64,000 nt of DNA from Sabellastarte sp. h YS-2021 (lineage: Eukaryota; Annelida; Polychaeta; Sabellida; Sabellidae). Below, in pieces: positions 48,651-58,700 of this stretch (the first letter of the stretch is position 1; each line of letters starts with the position of its first letter). A program made the translations under genes and the position numbers. The stretch spans positions 60,359,603 through 60,423,602 of the forward strand of contig OZ024929.1 of the NCBI GenBank assembly GCA_964017235.1, written 5' to 3'. The notes under the pieces are model-generated. The model worked only from the letters and a program-made list of their open reading frames with translations, had not been told where the DNA came from and searched no databases.

Positions 48651-48826
48651 AACAGACGATAGCTATTGTCCGGCGCCAGCCGGTCCCGCCAAACGCCAGA
48701 AAAAGACATCCTGAGTTTCACCTCCGGCTGGACCGGTACACTCCCATCCACTCGCCAGGTGGCCTAGTTCCTGCTTTATTCGCCAGAGGGACGTGACGTC
48801 ATAGCATCTTTTTCATTTGGCGCGAT
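48651..48826 (+). repeat. Left inverted terminal repeat of DIRS copy C
   Basis: Pairs with 54376-54557. Carries the CRE/ATF palindrome TGACGTCA at 48794-48801 (mate at 54392-54399), and GGCGCCAGCCGGTCCCGCC near the outer end. Confidence 0.9.
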
Positions 48827-48928
48827 TTGAAAAGTTGTGTTTTTCTGATAACTTTTTGCATTTGTGGATATTTCTTCTCATTTTATTTGTGTGTACCTGA
48901 AGTTTTGTCATCGGATATTTACATCATC

Positions 48929-50874
48929 ATGGCATCTCCAGGACAAAGGAAAGGAGCCTGCGGGCATATTATGGCGTCTTTTGACCGCCATTCACGTTGT
49001 GCTAGATGCAGGGACAAAAGTTTAGGGGAGGACCCTTGTGTGTTGAAACTACCCTGTGAGTATTGCGAAGTACTAACCCCAGAACAGGTTATTCAGTTGG
49101 CTACACCAACTTATAAACTGCGTAAGGAAAAATCAAAGGGAAAAGACACTCTCATTGATCCTTCTACTGTTACTGTGGTGGCTCAAGTCGAATCTCAGGA
49201 TTCTGAACCCGTTATTCCTCCCCTCAATACTTCTGGAGACCTTACTCTTCCTCAACCTAACTTCCGTAAGGAACTTCAGGAAATGGATGAGAAATGGGCT
49301 GTACGCATGGCTCGTTTAGAAGCACTATTAACCATTGGACCACGTCCTTCTTCTCAGCCATCTTTCTCACCGGTGAGGGCACCGGTCGCTCACAAACCTC
49401 CATCCGGAGTATTGTCTTCTAACCCTTTCCTACCACCATCTGTTCCTTCCGGCCAGGCCGGTCCGGCCTTTGGTCCGGATAGAACTCATACTGTAACGGC
49501 TACTACTTCTTCACCTGTGGACATGGTGTCTCCACTGGAGAATTTGTACCAGGACCCGGAACCGGTTTTTGCTGAACCTGCTTCTCTTCCGGCCCGGTGT
49601 CATCATTTGAACAGTGCACTGAAACTCTTCCGTTATCTACCCGGGAATTTACTCAACCGGAACCAACAGAAGAGGGGGAATTGTCAGAACTGGAAGATCA
49701 TCCGGACGTTGTTGACACTGAGACTGACCGGGCGATAAGTGAAGATCAAAACTATCGTGAAACTGTAAGAGGAGTCAGAGCCTTCATGGGTTGGTCTCAC
49801 ATCCCAGATCTGGAATACTCGCCTGCTACTCGTGCTGATAATCCCTGGGTTGGACACAGATCTCAGCCGGTAGGAAAAGTCTCTGTCCTTCTTCCACCAG
49901 AAGACTGGTTGTGCAAGAAATTAGAGAACCTTAATCTTGTACTAATAGAGGGATACCCATCCAAATCTTCAGAGCCTGGAGGGTTGCATATGGACCAATA
50001 TCTCCGCCCCCCCAAATCTCAAAGTAGATGGTACGGGATTCACCCGGCCGAACCTAAAGACTTTACCAGACCGGGAAAGTATGTTACTACATGGCCCAAT
50101 GATGCCGCAAAGCTGAACAATGCCTTTACAAGAATTGCCAAGTCTTCTTCTGTTTCAGCTCAACCGCCTTCACGCCCCATTGCCCAGGATACCCTCAGGA
50201 AGTGGGAGAAGGCGGCTAAGGAAACGAGTTATATATGCAACCAGTCCGCTGGATTCAACCGTTGCATTACCAAAATACAAGACAGTGTCCAAGAGCAACT
50301 TAAGATTTTACAAACAGAATTAGGAAAGGGTAAATCTTCTAGCAAGGCTCAGTCAGCATTGGACGAATTGCATTACCTGACCTCATTCAATCAAAATGTG
50401 AGTTTTGCGGTAGGAAAATCTCTTCAACATCTCTGGGACTTCACCTTTGTCCAGATGGCCAATTTGACCTTAGTCCGCAGAGACTCATATTTGGAGCATT
50501 TAAAAACAGGTGTGAAACCAGACACGTTTTCCGCCTTGAGAAATTGCCCTCTGAACACTCATGCTTTGTTTCCAGATGCGGTCATCCACAAAGCGGAAGA
50601 TGAGATTCAACAATTTGAAACCATAAAGCGTACCAACCAGCCCGGTCCGGGCCGCGGTGGGTTCGCCGGTAATCATAAAAAGCAAAACAGATTCCAACCC
50701 TACCCCACTAACTGGAAGCAAGGACAGGAATCTACTCAGACCGGTGCTTCCGCAGGAAAAGACATGCCCGCATGGAAGTCCTTTGGGGGACGTGGCAGGT
50801 CTAGAGGCAGAGGAAGGGGAGGTCAGCCCGGTCGCGGCACCCGCCCTCCTAGGGATCAAGGGCAGTATAAATGA
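48929..50874 (+). CDS. Gag-like region of DIRS copy C (fossil)
   Basis: Begins at the ATG giving MASPGQRKGACGH. An N-terminal Cys/His cluster (CGHIMASFDRHSRCARC, then CEYCEVLTP) resembles the zinc-binding front end of DIRS gag-like proteins. A proline/serine-rich linker follows, then a conserved block (RETVRGVRAFMGWSHIPD, DWLCKKLENLNL, EGYPSKSSE) and an Arg/Gly-rich tail (GRGRSRGRGRGGQPGRG) likely to bind nucleic acid. The region is spread over two overlapping open frames, counted here as about one break. Copies A and B carry the same blocks. Confidence 0.75.
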
Positions 50875-53191
50875 CAATTATTGTGTTCCAAACCCGGTGC
50901 CGGTGGCCCTGTCAAAGATAAATGTCATAAATGTAATAGAACAAAACTTTTCTGTGTCTGTTCAACAACCTGTGTTTTGTCCTGTTGCCAGTCCTGTACC
51001 TTTTGTCGTAAATGTAAGAGGGCAGTCACAAAAGAAAGACACAAGTCCCTCGTCAAGAGTGAGGCAAGAAATAAAATTTGTCAAAGATGCTTTTTCTGTA
51101 GATCATTGCGTTTTTGCCCCCATTGCTCAAAATGTCCTCAATGTTGTCAATGCTCATCTGATAGGGGGACGTCTCCAAAAATTTTGGCAGAAGTGGTCCC
51201 TCCTAGGTTCAAACCTGAGAGTAGTGTCCATTTTGAAGGACGGCTACATTCTCCCGTTCAAAGTCAGACCCCCACTAGTAAGGGTCCCCCTAATAGTCAG
51301 TGGTTATGCAAACCCCCTCAGGAACCTCTACCTGAAGGAGGCTTTGCAAGCCTTACTACAAAAGGAGGCAGTAGAGATGGTAAGGGTTCGGACATCTCTA
51401 GCCTTCTTCAACCGACTGTTCATAGTCCCAAAACCAAACCAAAGGTGGCGACCAGTCTTGGACCTCAGTGCTCTAAACAAATTTTTGAGCGTAAAAACAT
51501 TCAAGATGGAAACCCCGGAAACAATTCGGATCTCACTGCAACAGGGAGAATGGGTGACATCGCTGGATTTCAGCGACGCCTATTTCCACATTCCAGTCCA
51601 TGTGAAGTCCAGAAAATATCTCAGGTTCCATTTCCAAGGTCAGTCCTATCAGTTCCGGGCTCTTCCCTTTGGCCTCTCCACAGCTCCCATGGAGTTCACT
51701 TGTGTGGTCAAAGAGGTGAAGCTAATGGCTCAATCCCGGGGTATAAGGATACACCAGTACCTAGACGACTGGTTGATTCGAGCCCCTACCAAAGAGTCCT
51801 GCCACCAGGGCACTCAATCCCTCCTCGCCCTTTGCCAGGAATTGGGTTGGATAATCAACGTACAAAAGTCGGAACTAGAACCCAAACAGATTTTCGAGTT
51901 CGTGGGTTACAAGTACGACCTCTCCCAGGGGCTGGTCCTACCGACCCAGAGCCGGTGGGAATCGATCCTTCAGAAGTTGGGAGCCATCCTGTCCAAACCA
52001 AGTTGCCGAGTCAGGAACTTCATGTCCCTGATAGGCCTACTTACAGCGACGAAAAAACAGGTTCCCCTAGGGAGACTCCACATGAGACCCATTCAGTGGC
52101 ACCTAAAACGGCATTGGAGAGTTCCGGAATCCCTAGAAAAGGAGATTCCTGTACCAAGGTCACTCCACCCGCACCTTCTATGGTGGACCAAGGAGACAAA
52201 TGTCTTAACAGGACAACCTTTACATCCCTTGAGTCATGCCGTTCAGATCTTTACCGACGCCTCAAAAGAAGGCTGGGGTGCTCATTTAGGAGACGTCACA
52301 GCAAGAGGCGATTGGTCAGTTCCAGAAAGTCATCTTCACATAAATTTCCTGGAACTAAAAGCAGTCCTACTGGCCTTGAGAAGGTTCCAGTCACTGGTAC
52401 AAGGCAAAGTAGTTCTAGTGGCCACAGACAACACCACGGTTGTGGCATACATCAACAAGGAAGGAGGTATGAGGTCAGGCTCACTTTGTGCCCTTCTATG
52501 GCGACTCCTATGTTGGTGCAATCTGAGACAGGTAGTCCTACGGGCCAGGCACATACCTGGGCGTCTGAATGTAATTGCAGACAAATTGTCTCGTCAAGGC
52601 CAAGTCATTCAGACAGAATGGTCCCTTCACCGGGAGGTCTTCGACCTCCTGACTCAGACCTGGCACCTTCCCCAGGTAGACATGTTTGCAACGAAGTACA
52701 ATTGCAAACTGGACCAGTATGTGTCTCCAGTACCGGACCCCAGGGCTTGGGCAGTGGACGCCCTGACAGTCTCTTGGGAAAACCTGGACATGTATATCTT
52801 TCCCCCAGTATCTTTACTGGGCAAGGTGGTGAGCAAACTGTCGGACCATCTTTACAAGAGATTGATCCTAATAGCTCCGGGTTGGCCCAACATGCCATGG
52901 TTGGTGGAACTGTCGTCTCAGATCCCTCTTTGCCTACCCAACCATCCCGACCTAGTGACACAGCCATTCAACAGGGCACGTCACAGGAATCTGACCAACC
53001 TAAACCTACACGCCTGGCTCCTAGAGCCGAGGCTATCAAGGAGCAAGGCTTCTCTAGCCCAGTGGCGTCACGAATTGAGGCTCCTCAAAGAAGTTCAACC
53101 AGAACAGTCTATGAGGCAAAGTGGGCCGTTTTTGTCAGATGGTGTGAATCAAGTCAGGTGGACTTCAGGTCTCCATCTGTCAAACAGATAG
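50657..53191 (+). CDS. Reverse transcriptase/RNase H of DIRS copy C (fossil)
   Basis: An open frame of 844 codons. Around residues 240-370 it has the RT palm: FFNRLFIVPKPNQRWRPVLD, YLRFHFQGQSYQFRALPFG and the catalytic QYLDDW near residue 367. RNase H follows: IFTDASKEGWGAHL near 531, ELKAVLLAL, VATDNTTVVAYINKEGG, and HIPGRLNVIADKLSR near 631. It copies the element's RNA into DNA. The front overlaps both the gag-like region and a Cys-rich alternative frame, and the end overlaps the recombinase frame, a packing known in DIRS elements. No methyltransferase domain was recognised. Confidence 0.85.
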   Translation: MGSPVIIKSKTDSNPTPLTGSKDRNLLRPVLPQEKTCPHGSPLGDVAGLEAEEGEVSPVAAPALLGIKGSINDNYCVPNPVPVALSKINVINVIEQNFSVSVQQPVFCPVASPVPFVVNVRGQSQKKDTSPSSRVRQEIKFVKDAFSVDHCVFAPIAQNVLNVVNAHLIGGRLQKFWQKWSLLGSNLRVVSILKDGYILPFKVRPPLVRVPLIVSGYANPLRNLYLKEALQALLQKEAVEMVRVRTSLAFFNRLFIVPKPNQRWRPVLDLSALNKFLSVKTFKMETPETIRISLQQGEWVTSLDFSDAYFHIPVHVKSRKYLRFHFQGQSYQFRALPFGLSTAPMEFTCVVKEVKLMAQSRGIRIHQYLDDWLIRAPTKESCHQGTQSLLALCQELGWIINVQKSELEPKQIFEFVGYKYDLSQGLVLPTQSRWESILQKLGAILSKPSCRVRNFMSLIGLLTATKKQVPLGRLHMRPIQWHLKRHWRVPESLEKEIPVPRSLHPHLLWWTKETNVLTGQPLHPLSHAVQIFTDASKEGWGAHLGDVTARGDWSVPESHLHINFLELKAVLLALRRFQSLVQGKVVLVATDNTTVVAYINKEGGMRSGSLCALLWRLLCWCNLRQVVLRARHIPGRLNVIADKLSRQGQVIQTEWSLHREVFDLLTQTWHLPQVDMFATKYNCKLDQYVSPVPDPRAWAVDALTVSWENLDMYIFPPVSLLGKVVSKLSDHLYKRLILIAPGWPNMPWLVELSSQIPLCLPNHPDLVTQPFNRARHRNLTNLNLHAWLLEPRLSRSKASLAQWRHELRLLKEVQPEQSMRQSGPFLSDGVNQVRWTSGLHLSNR

Positions 53192-54084
53192 CAGATTTTC
53201 TCCTGCATCTTTTCCAGGAGAAGAATCTCCAACCCAGTACCATTGATGGTTACAGATCAGCCATTGCAGACAAATTGGGCAATTCTTCTTTGAATGTGAG
53301 TAAAGATGAAAACCTAACTCGCCTTTTGGACAGTTTTCATAGAGATAGACCAAAGGGTAGAAGAGGAATTCCTTCATGGAATCTTTCTCTGGTCTTACAT
53401 CAGCTCACAAAAGCCCCATTTGAGCCTCTCAGAAAGGCCTCATTAAAACATCTGACCTTTAAGACGGTGTTCCTCCTCGCTCTGGGTTCTGGAAAGCGTA
53501 GGAGTGAGATACACGCTTGGCTGAACAAAAATATTAGACACCAAGCTGACTGGGCCAAGGTGTCCCTTTACCCTTCACCAAGTTTTTTGGCTAAAAATCA
53601 CTTAGCAAAAGAGGGGCCAGAGTGCGTGGCTCCAGTGGTTATACCAGCCCTGGCTCCTACTCTGGACAAATCCTTGAAGGAAGACAGGTCACTCTGCCCA
53701 GTGAGAGCTTTACGCTACTATCTGGACAAGACTCAAGATCTCAGACAAGGAAAGGAGCTGGTTTTTGTCTCTTTCAAAAAGGGTTTCACGAAGGATATTT
53801 CTCCTGCTACGATCCCATCTTGGATCAAGCAGACGGTTATCCTGTGCTACGATCTATCAGATCAGGAATCTCTAACCCTTCATCAGGTGAAGGCGCATGA
53901 CGTTAGAGCCTTCGCGGCTTCAAAAGCCTTTCAGGGTGGCATTTCACTAGACCAGATCTTAGCTGCATGCCACTGGAAATCCCACAACACCTTTACTCAA
54001 TTCTATCTTAAAGATGTGGCGTGGGCAGATTCGGAGCTTTTTCACCTAGGTCCAGTGGTGGCTGCACAGCAGATCCACCGATGA
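50881..54084 (+). CDS. Overlapping frame ending in the tyrosine recombinase, DIRS copy C (fossil)
   Basis: An open frame of 1,067 codons. Its first ~110 residues are Cys-rich (CHKCNRTKLFCVC, CCQSCTFCRKC, CQRCFFCRSLRFC, CPQCC) and overlap the RT frame. The middle part is mostly the antisense-free shadow of RT/RNase H and has no recognisable domain. From about residue 700 it is a tyrosine recombinase: STIDGYRSAIADKLG, the first catalytic Arg in LGSGKRRSEIHAW (about 873), KAHDVRAFAAS (HxxR, about 1006), and CHWKSHNTFTQFY with the nucleophilic Tyr near 1040. The enzyme integrates the circular element. Which start is used is not evident; the recombinase could be expressed from a later start. Confidence 0.75.
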   Translation: MCSKPGAGGPVKDKCHKCNRTKLFCVCSTTCVLSCCQSCTFCRKCKRAVTKERHKSLVKSEARNKICQRCFFCRSLRFCPHCSKCPQCCQCSSDRGTSPKILAEVVPPRFKPESSVHFEGRLHSPVQSQTPTSKGPPNSQWLCKPPQEPLPEGGFASLTTKGGSRDGKGSDISSLLQPTVHSPKTKPKVATSLGPQCSKQIFERKNIQDGNPGNNSDLTATGRMGDIAGFQRRLFPHSSPCEVQKISQVPFPRSVLSVPGSSLWPLHSSHGVHLCGQRGEANGSIPGYKDTPVPRRLVDSSPYQRVLPPGHSIPPRPLPGIGLDNQRTKVGTRTQTDFRVRGLQVRPLPGAGPTDPEPVGIDPSEVGSHPVQTKLPSQELHVPDRPTYSDEKTGSPRETPHETHSVAPKTALESSGIPRKGDSCTKVTPPAPSMVDQGDKCLNRTTFTSLESCRSDLYRRLKRRLGCSFRRRHSKRRLVSSRKSSSHKFPGTKSSPTGLEKVPVTGTRQSSSSGHRQHHGCGIHQQGRRYEVRLTLCPSMATPMLVQSETGSPTGQAHTWASECNCRQIVSSRPSHSDRMVPSPGGLRPPDSDLAPSPGRHVCNEVQLQTGPVCVSSTGPQGLGSGRPDSLLGKPGHVYLSPSIFTGQGGEQTVGPSLQEIDPNSSGLAQHAMVGGTVVSDPSLPTQPSRPSDTAIQQGTSQESDQPKPTRLAPRAEAIKEQGFSSPVASRIEAPQRSSTRTVYEAKWAVFVRWCESSQVDFRSPSVKQIADFLLHLFQEKNLQPSTIDGYRSAIADKLGNSSLNVSKDENLTRLLDSFHRDRPKGRRGIPSWNLSLVLHQLTKAPFEPLRKASLKHLTFKTVFLLALGSGKRRSEIHAWLNKNIRHQADWAKVSLYPSPSFLAKNHLAKEGPECVAPVVIPALAPTLDKSLKEDRSLCPVRALRYYLDKTQDLRQGKELVFVSFKKGFTKDISPATIPSWIKQTVILCYDLSDQESLTLHQVKAHDVRAFAASKAFQGGISLDQILAACHWKSHNTFTQFYLKDVAWADSELFHLGPVVAAQQIHR

Positions 54085-54375
54085 ACCTTACAAGCTCCTA
54101 TTTTGTAAATAATGTACATAATAGTTAAGGTTTTTTGCTAGTTTGCCTGAGGCAATTAGTATGAGACCTTTATTCCACTCTTACGGTCTCGATGGAATCC
54201 CTAGGACTGAACTCTTCTCTCTTCCTCCTCTCAGAGCAGAAAAAAGGGGGGAGGGAGAAGTGGCACTGCTCGGTAACTTAAGGAGCAGTTTTTGAGCTTC
54301 TTTATCAACCGGGCCAGAGGTTACGTGCCTAATTATAGAGTTCCTTCTAGTCCTCAGTCAGTTAATCTAAGTTGG

Positions 54376-54557
54376 GACGAAAAAGATGCTATGACGTCAC
54401 GTCCCTCTGGCGAATAAAGCAGGAACTAGGCCACCTGGCGAGTGGATGGGAGTGTACCGGTCCGGCCGGAGGTGAAACTCAGGACGTCTTTTTCTGGCGT
54501 TTGGCGGGACCGGCTGGCGCCGGACAATAGCTATCGTCTGTTAGGTAAGGTATTAAC
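54376..54557 (-). repeat. Right inverted terminal repeat of DIRS copy C
   Basis: The inverted mate of 48651-48826, including TGACGTCA at 54392-54399 and CCGGCTGGCGCCGGACAATAG. Its outer end reads GTTAGGTAAGGTATTAAC, the ending shared with the solo repeat at 47400. Confidence 0.9.
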
Positions 54558-54592
54558 TAATAAAAATTTAATTTACTAATTAAAATTTGCAA

Positions 54593-55762
54593 ATTTCTTC
54601 TAAATAAGTCATTCACCTACTTTTGGCTGATCTAACACATAGGGAAGTTCCAGAACTGTAGCTCTTTGGACAGCTGAGTAATAGCTACTAAAATGAGGAA
54701 ATGTCTTTTATCTCTAAAAGTATTACAGATAGGCAATTTCTTCTAAATAAGTCATTCACCTACTTTTGGGTGATCTACCACATAGTGAAGTTGCACAACT
54801 GTAGCTCTTTGTATAGCTGAGTAACAGCTACTAAAATGACAAAATACCTTTTAGCTCTAAAAGTATTGCACATAGGCATTGCATTTTCTTCTAAATAAGT
54901 CATTCACCTACTTTTGGGTCTTTTATCTATAAAAGTGTTACAGATAGGCAATTTCTTCTAAATAAGTCCTTCACCTACTTTTGGGTGATCTACAAAGTTC
55001 CACAACCATAGATCTTTGCATAGCTGAGTAATAGCTACTAAAATGAGTAAATACCTTTTATCTTTAAAAGTATTGGAGATAGGCAATTTCTTCAAAATAA
55101 GTCATTCACCTACTTTTGGGTGATCTACTACATAGTGAAGTTGCAGAACTGTAGCTCTTTGCACAGTTGAGTAATAGCTACTAAAATGAGTAAGTGCCTT
55201 TTATCTCTCAAAGTATTACAGATAGGCAATTTGTTCTAAATAAGTCCTTCACCTACTTTTGGGTGATCTACCACATAGTGAAGTTGTAGAACTATAGCTC
55301 CTTGTATGGCAGAGTAATAGCTAGTAAAATGAATAAATGCCTTTTATCTCTAAAAGTATTGCAGATAGGCAATTTCATTTGAATAAGTCATTCACCTACT
55401 TTTGGGTGGTCTACCACATAGTGAAGTTGCACAACTGTAGGTCTTTGTATGGCTAAGTAACAGCTGCTAAAATGAGTAAATACCTTTTATCTTTAAAAGT
55501 ATTGCACATAGGCAATTTCCTCTAAATAAGTCCTTCACCTACTTTTGGGTGATCTACTACATAGTAAATTATAGCTCTTTGGATGGCAGAGTAATAGCCA
55601 TTAAATGAATAAAATGCCTTTTATCTTTAAAAATATCACAGTCAAACATTAAAATGCCTCTTGCTTATTGTCACTTCTTCATGTGCCTCCATCTCACAAG
55701 AAAATGTATATCTCTAGCACATCTAATTTATATGGCGGGAGATAATTGCATGCGTCAGAATG
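54593..55762 (+). repeat. Satellite array and cassette tail, right of DIRS copy C
   Basis: Continues the array interrupted at 48621, with about seven units near 145 bp. It ends with the cassette tail CAAACATTAAA..GTGCCTCCATCTCAC..GCATGCGTCAGAATGG, also found at about 41905-42033. Confidence 0.85.
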
Positions 55763-55779
55763 GTTGTCCTACAGTGAAA

Positions 55780-58700
55780 CTGCTTCAACTGGTTACAGAG
55801 CCTACCAACCGGTTACCGGGTATACAGTTTTCATTGAGCAGTTTTGCTTCACACCAGTTGTTTACAGAGACTACTGACCTGCTACCAGGTGCAATTACTG
55901 TCATACCCCCTTTTTTCAACACTGGTTACAGAGAAAGACCGGACTGAACTGGACTGGCAGACCTACCTGGGGGTCAGCTAGTAAAATATAGACCAGTAGC
56001 TTTCTGAATTCATTGGTGACTCCAGCCTACCAGTTTTACCGGCTACAGAGAATCACTGGTTACAGAGAAAACTACAAAACACAAAAATAACATATGGAGA
56101 CCTACACTAGATCTGAGCAATCTCAACAAATTCCTCAAGGCAGAAAAATTGAAAATGGAGACACCAGAAATGATCCGCACCTCCCTACTGACAGGGGAGT
56201 GGGTCACGTCCATAGATTCAAGGACGCTTACTTCCATATACCCATACAAAACCAATCAAGAAAATATCTGAGATTTAATGTACAGGGCAACATACCAGTT
56301 CAAAGCACTTGGTCTGTCCACAGCTCCCTTGGAGTTCACTGTAGTGACCAAGGGGTCAAACTGATGGACTTACAGAAGGGTATAAGAATCCACCAGTACC
56401 TAGATGACTGGTTGTTCCAGGCCAGATCCCACCAACCTGTCTCCAGCATACACAAACACGAGTAGCTCTTGTTAGGACCTAGGTTGGCTAGTAAACATGG
56501 AAAATCATAACTAGACCCCAAGTCTTCGACTTTGTAGGTTACCAGTTCGACCTGAAAGATGGCAAGGTCAGACCCATCCTGGACTGGTGGCAGACACTGA
56601 CAACCGAAATCAGAGAATTATTAACCGGACCGACCTGTCCGGTCTGGCAACTCATTTGCCTCGTAATGCTGTTAACAGCAACAGAAAAACAGGTTCACCT
56701 AGGTCGACTCGCATATGAGGCCCATTCCTTGGCACCTCAAACAAAACTGAAGGGTCCCAGAATCACTAGAAAAGGTGTTACCAGTACCCAGGTCGCTCCA
56801 CCCCCATTTAAAATGGTGGCTGGAGGAAAGCAGTGTGCTCCAAGGTCAACCATTACACCCAATAAAACATTCTCTGCATTTGTTTACAGACACATCAGAT
56901 GAAGGCTGGGATGCTCACTTAAACAATCACACTGCAAGGGGAACCTGGTCCCTTTCAGAAAGCAAGCTACACATAAATTACCTGGAACTAAAAGCAGTCC
57001 TTTTGGCCCTAAAAGAGTTCCAAGACCTCTGCCAGAACAACATAGTTCTTATAGCCACAGACAAGACCACAGTGGTTCCCTATATATATAAACAAAGAAG
57101 GAGGGATGAAGTCGGGCGCTCTGTGAGAACTTCTTTGAAGAATCCTGACCTGGTATACCAGCAAGCAAGATAATCTCAAAGCCCGACACATTCCAGGCCG
57201 GCTGAATGTGGTAGCAGACAGGCTATCCAGGCTAGGCCAGACATTTCAGAGTGGTCTCTCCTTCCAGAGGTTTTCCAGGCAATATGCAATTGGTGGCACC
57301 AACCTCAAATAGACCTCTTTGCAATGAGGTTCAACAACAAAATAGTCCAGTATGTGTCACCAGTGCCGGACCCGCAGTCCTGGGCAGTCGATGCACTCAG
57401 CCTGCCATGGGACAATCTTAATCCATATGCCTTCCCACCAGCAGCCATCTTGTGCAAAGTGGTGTAGAAGTTGCAGGACTACCCATGCAGGAGAATCATT
57501 CTGATTGCTTCGGGGTGGCCCAACATGCCCTTGTTCTGGGATCTAGTGGCCATGTTCAGCAAAATCCCACCGAGCCTGCCCAACCTGCTCACACAACCAT
57601 TCAATCAGACTCCTCACAGGAATCTGTCAAACCTAAATCTGCATGCGTGGCTCCTAGAGCCTCGGCAATCAAGGAGCAGGGCATCTCTAAGGCAGTGGCA
57701 GTACAAATTGAGGCTCCTCAGAGAGGATCAACCAGATCAGTCTATGAGACAAAGTGGGCCATTTTTGACAAAGTGATGCCCCAGTAATCAGGTGGACTTC
57801 AGGCCCCCCCCCCCCCCCCCCCCCCATAAAGTCAGTAGCGGACTTCCTTATGTATCTGCTTCAAGGCAGGAAGTTACAGCCCAGTACCATTGATGGATAC
57901 AGGTCAGCAATTGCTGATAAACTGGGAAATTCACCCATTAATGTCAGCAAAGATGAAAATCTCACTCGTCTACTGGATAGTTTCCACAGAGACAGACGGA
58001 GGGCAATCCCCTTCTAGAACCTCTCCCTGGTGTTGCACCAGCTGACAAAGGCTCCATTTGAACTAATTAAAGAAGCCTCTTTGAAGCATTTGACCTTCAA
58101 GTCTGTTTTTCCTCTTAGCCCAAGCGTCGGGCAAAACGCAGAAGTGAGATACATGCTTGGTGAACAAGAACATCAGACACCAGTCAGACTGGTCAAAGGT
58201 GTTCCTGCATCCATCACCCAGTTTTCTTGCCAGAATCAGCTGGCCAAAGAGGGCCCAGACAGTGTGGCCCCAGTGGTTATACCAGCCCTGGCCCCAACTC
58301 TGGATAAGTCCCTCAAGTCTCATAGGTCCCTGTGTCCAGTCAGAGCATTGCGCTACTATTTGGACAGGATGTCAGCCTCAGGCAGAACAAGGGGTTAGTC
58401 TTTGTCTCCTTTAAGAAAGGTTTTGACAAGGACATCTCACCTGCCACTATCTCCTCATGGATCAACAGACTGTGACCCTATGTTATGAGCTCTCTGATCA
58501 GGAGGCCCTCACATTGCATCTGGCTAAAGCCCATGATGTCAGGGCCTGTGCTGTGTCTAAGGCCTTCCAGTCGGGAGTTTCCTTAGAACAAATCTTATCA
58601 GCCTGCCACTGGAAGTCACATTCACACAGTTCTGTTGAAGGATGTGGCTTGGGCTGATTCAGAGCTTTTTCACTTGGGCCCAGTAGTGGCTGCTCAGCAG

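Larger units (their letters stand above)
48622..54592 (+). mobile_element. DIRS-type retrotransposon copy C, nearly whole
   Basis: About 6 kb with inverted terminal repeats of about 175 bp (left about 48651-48826, right about 54376-54557) that differ at only a few positions. Parts in order: a gag-like region, an RT/RNase H frame, a long overlapping frame ending in the tyrosine recombinase, then a non-coding block with CTCTCAGAGCAG and a purine run. It is inserted into a satellite unit without an obvious target duplication, as expected of recombinase-driven integration. I recognise the internal complementary region in copies A, B and D, but not here. It is nearly whole, with about one break, and is the youngest copy in the window by terminal-repeat similarity. 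Confidence 0.94.

Noticed and set aside
50881-54084. A host integrase or recombinase gene
   Set aside because: The recombinase lies between inverted terminal repeats together with RT and RNase H and recurs in several copies, so it belongs to a DIRS element.
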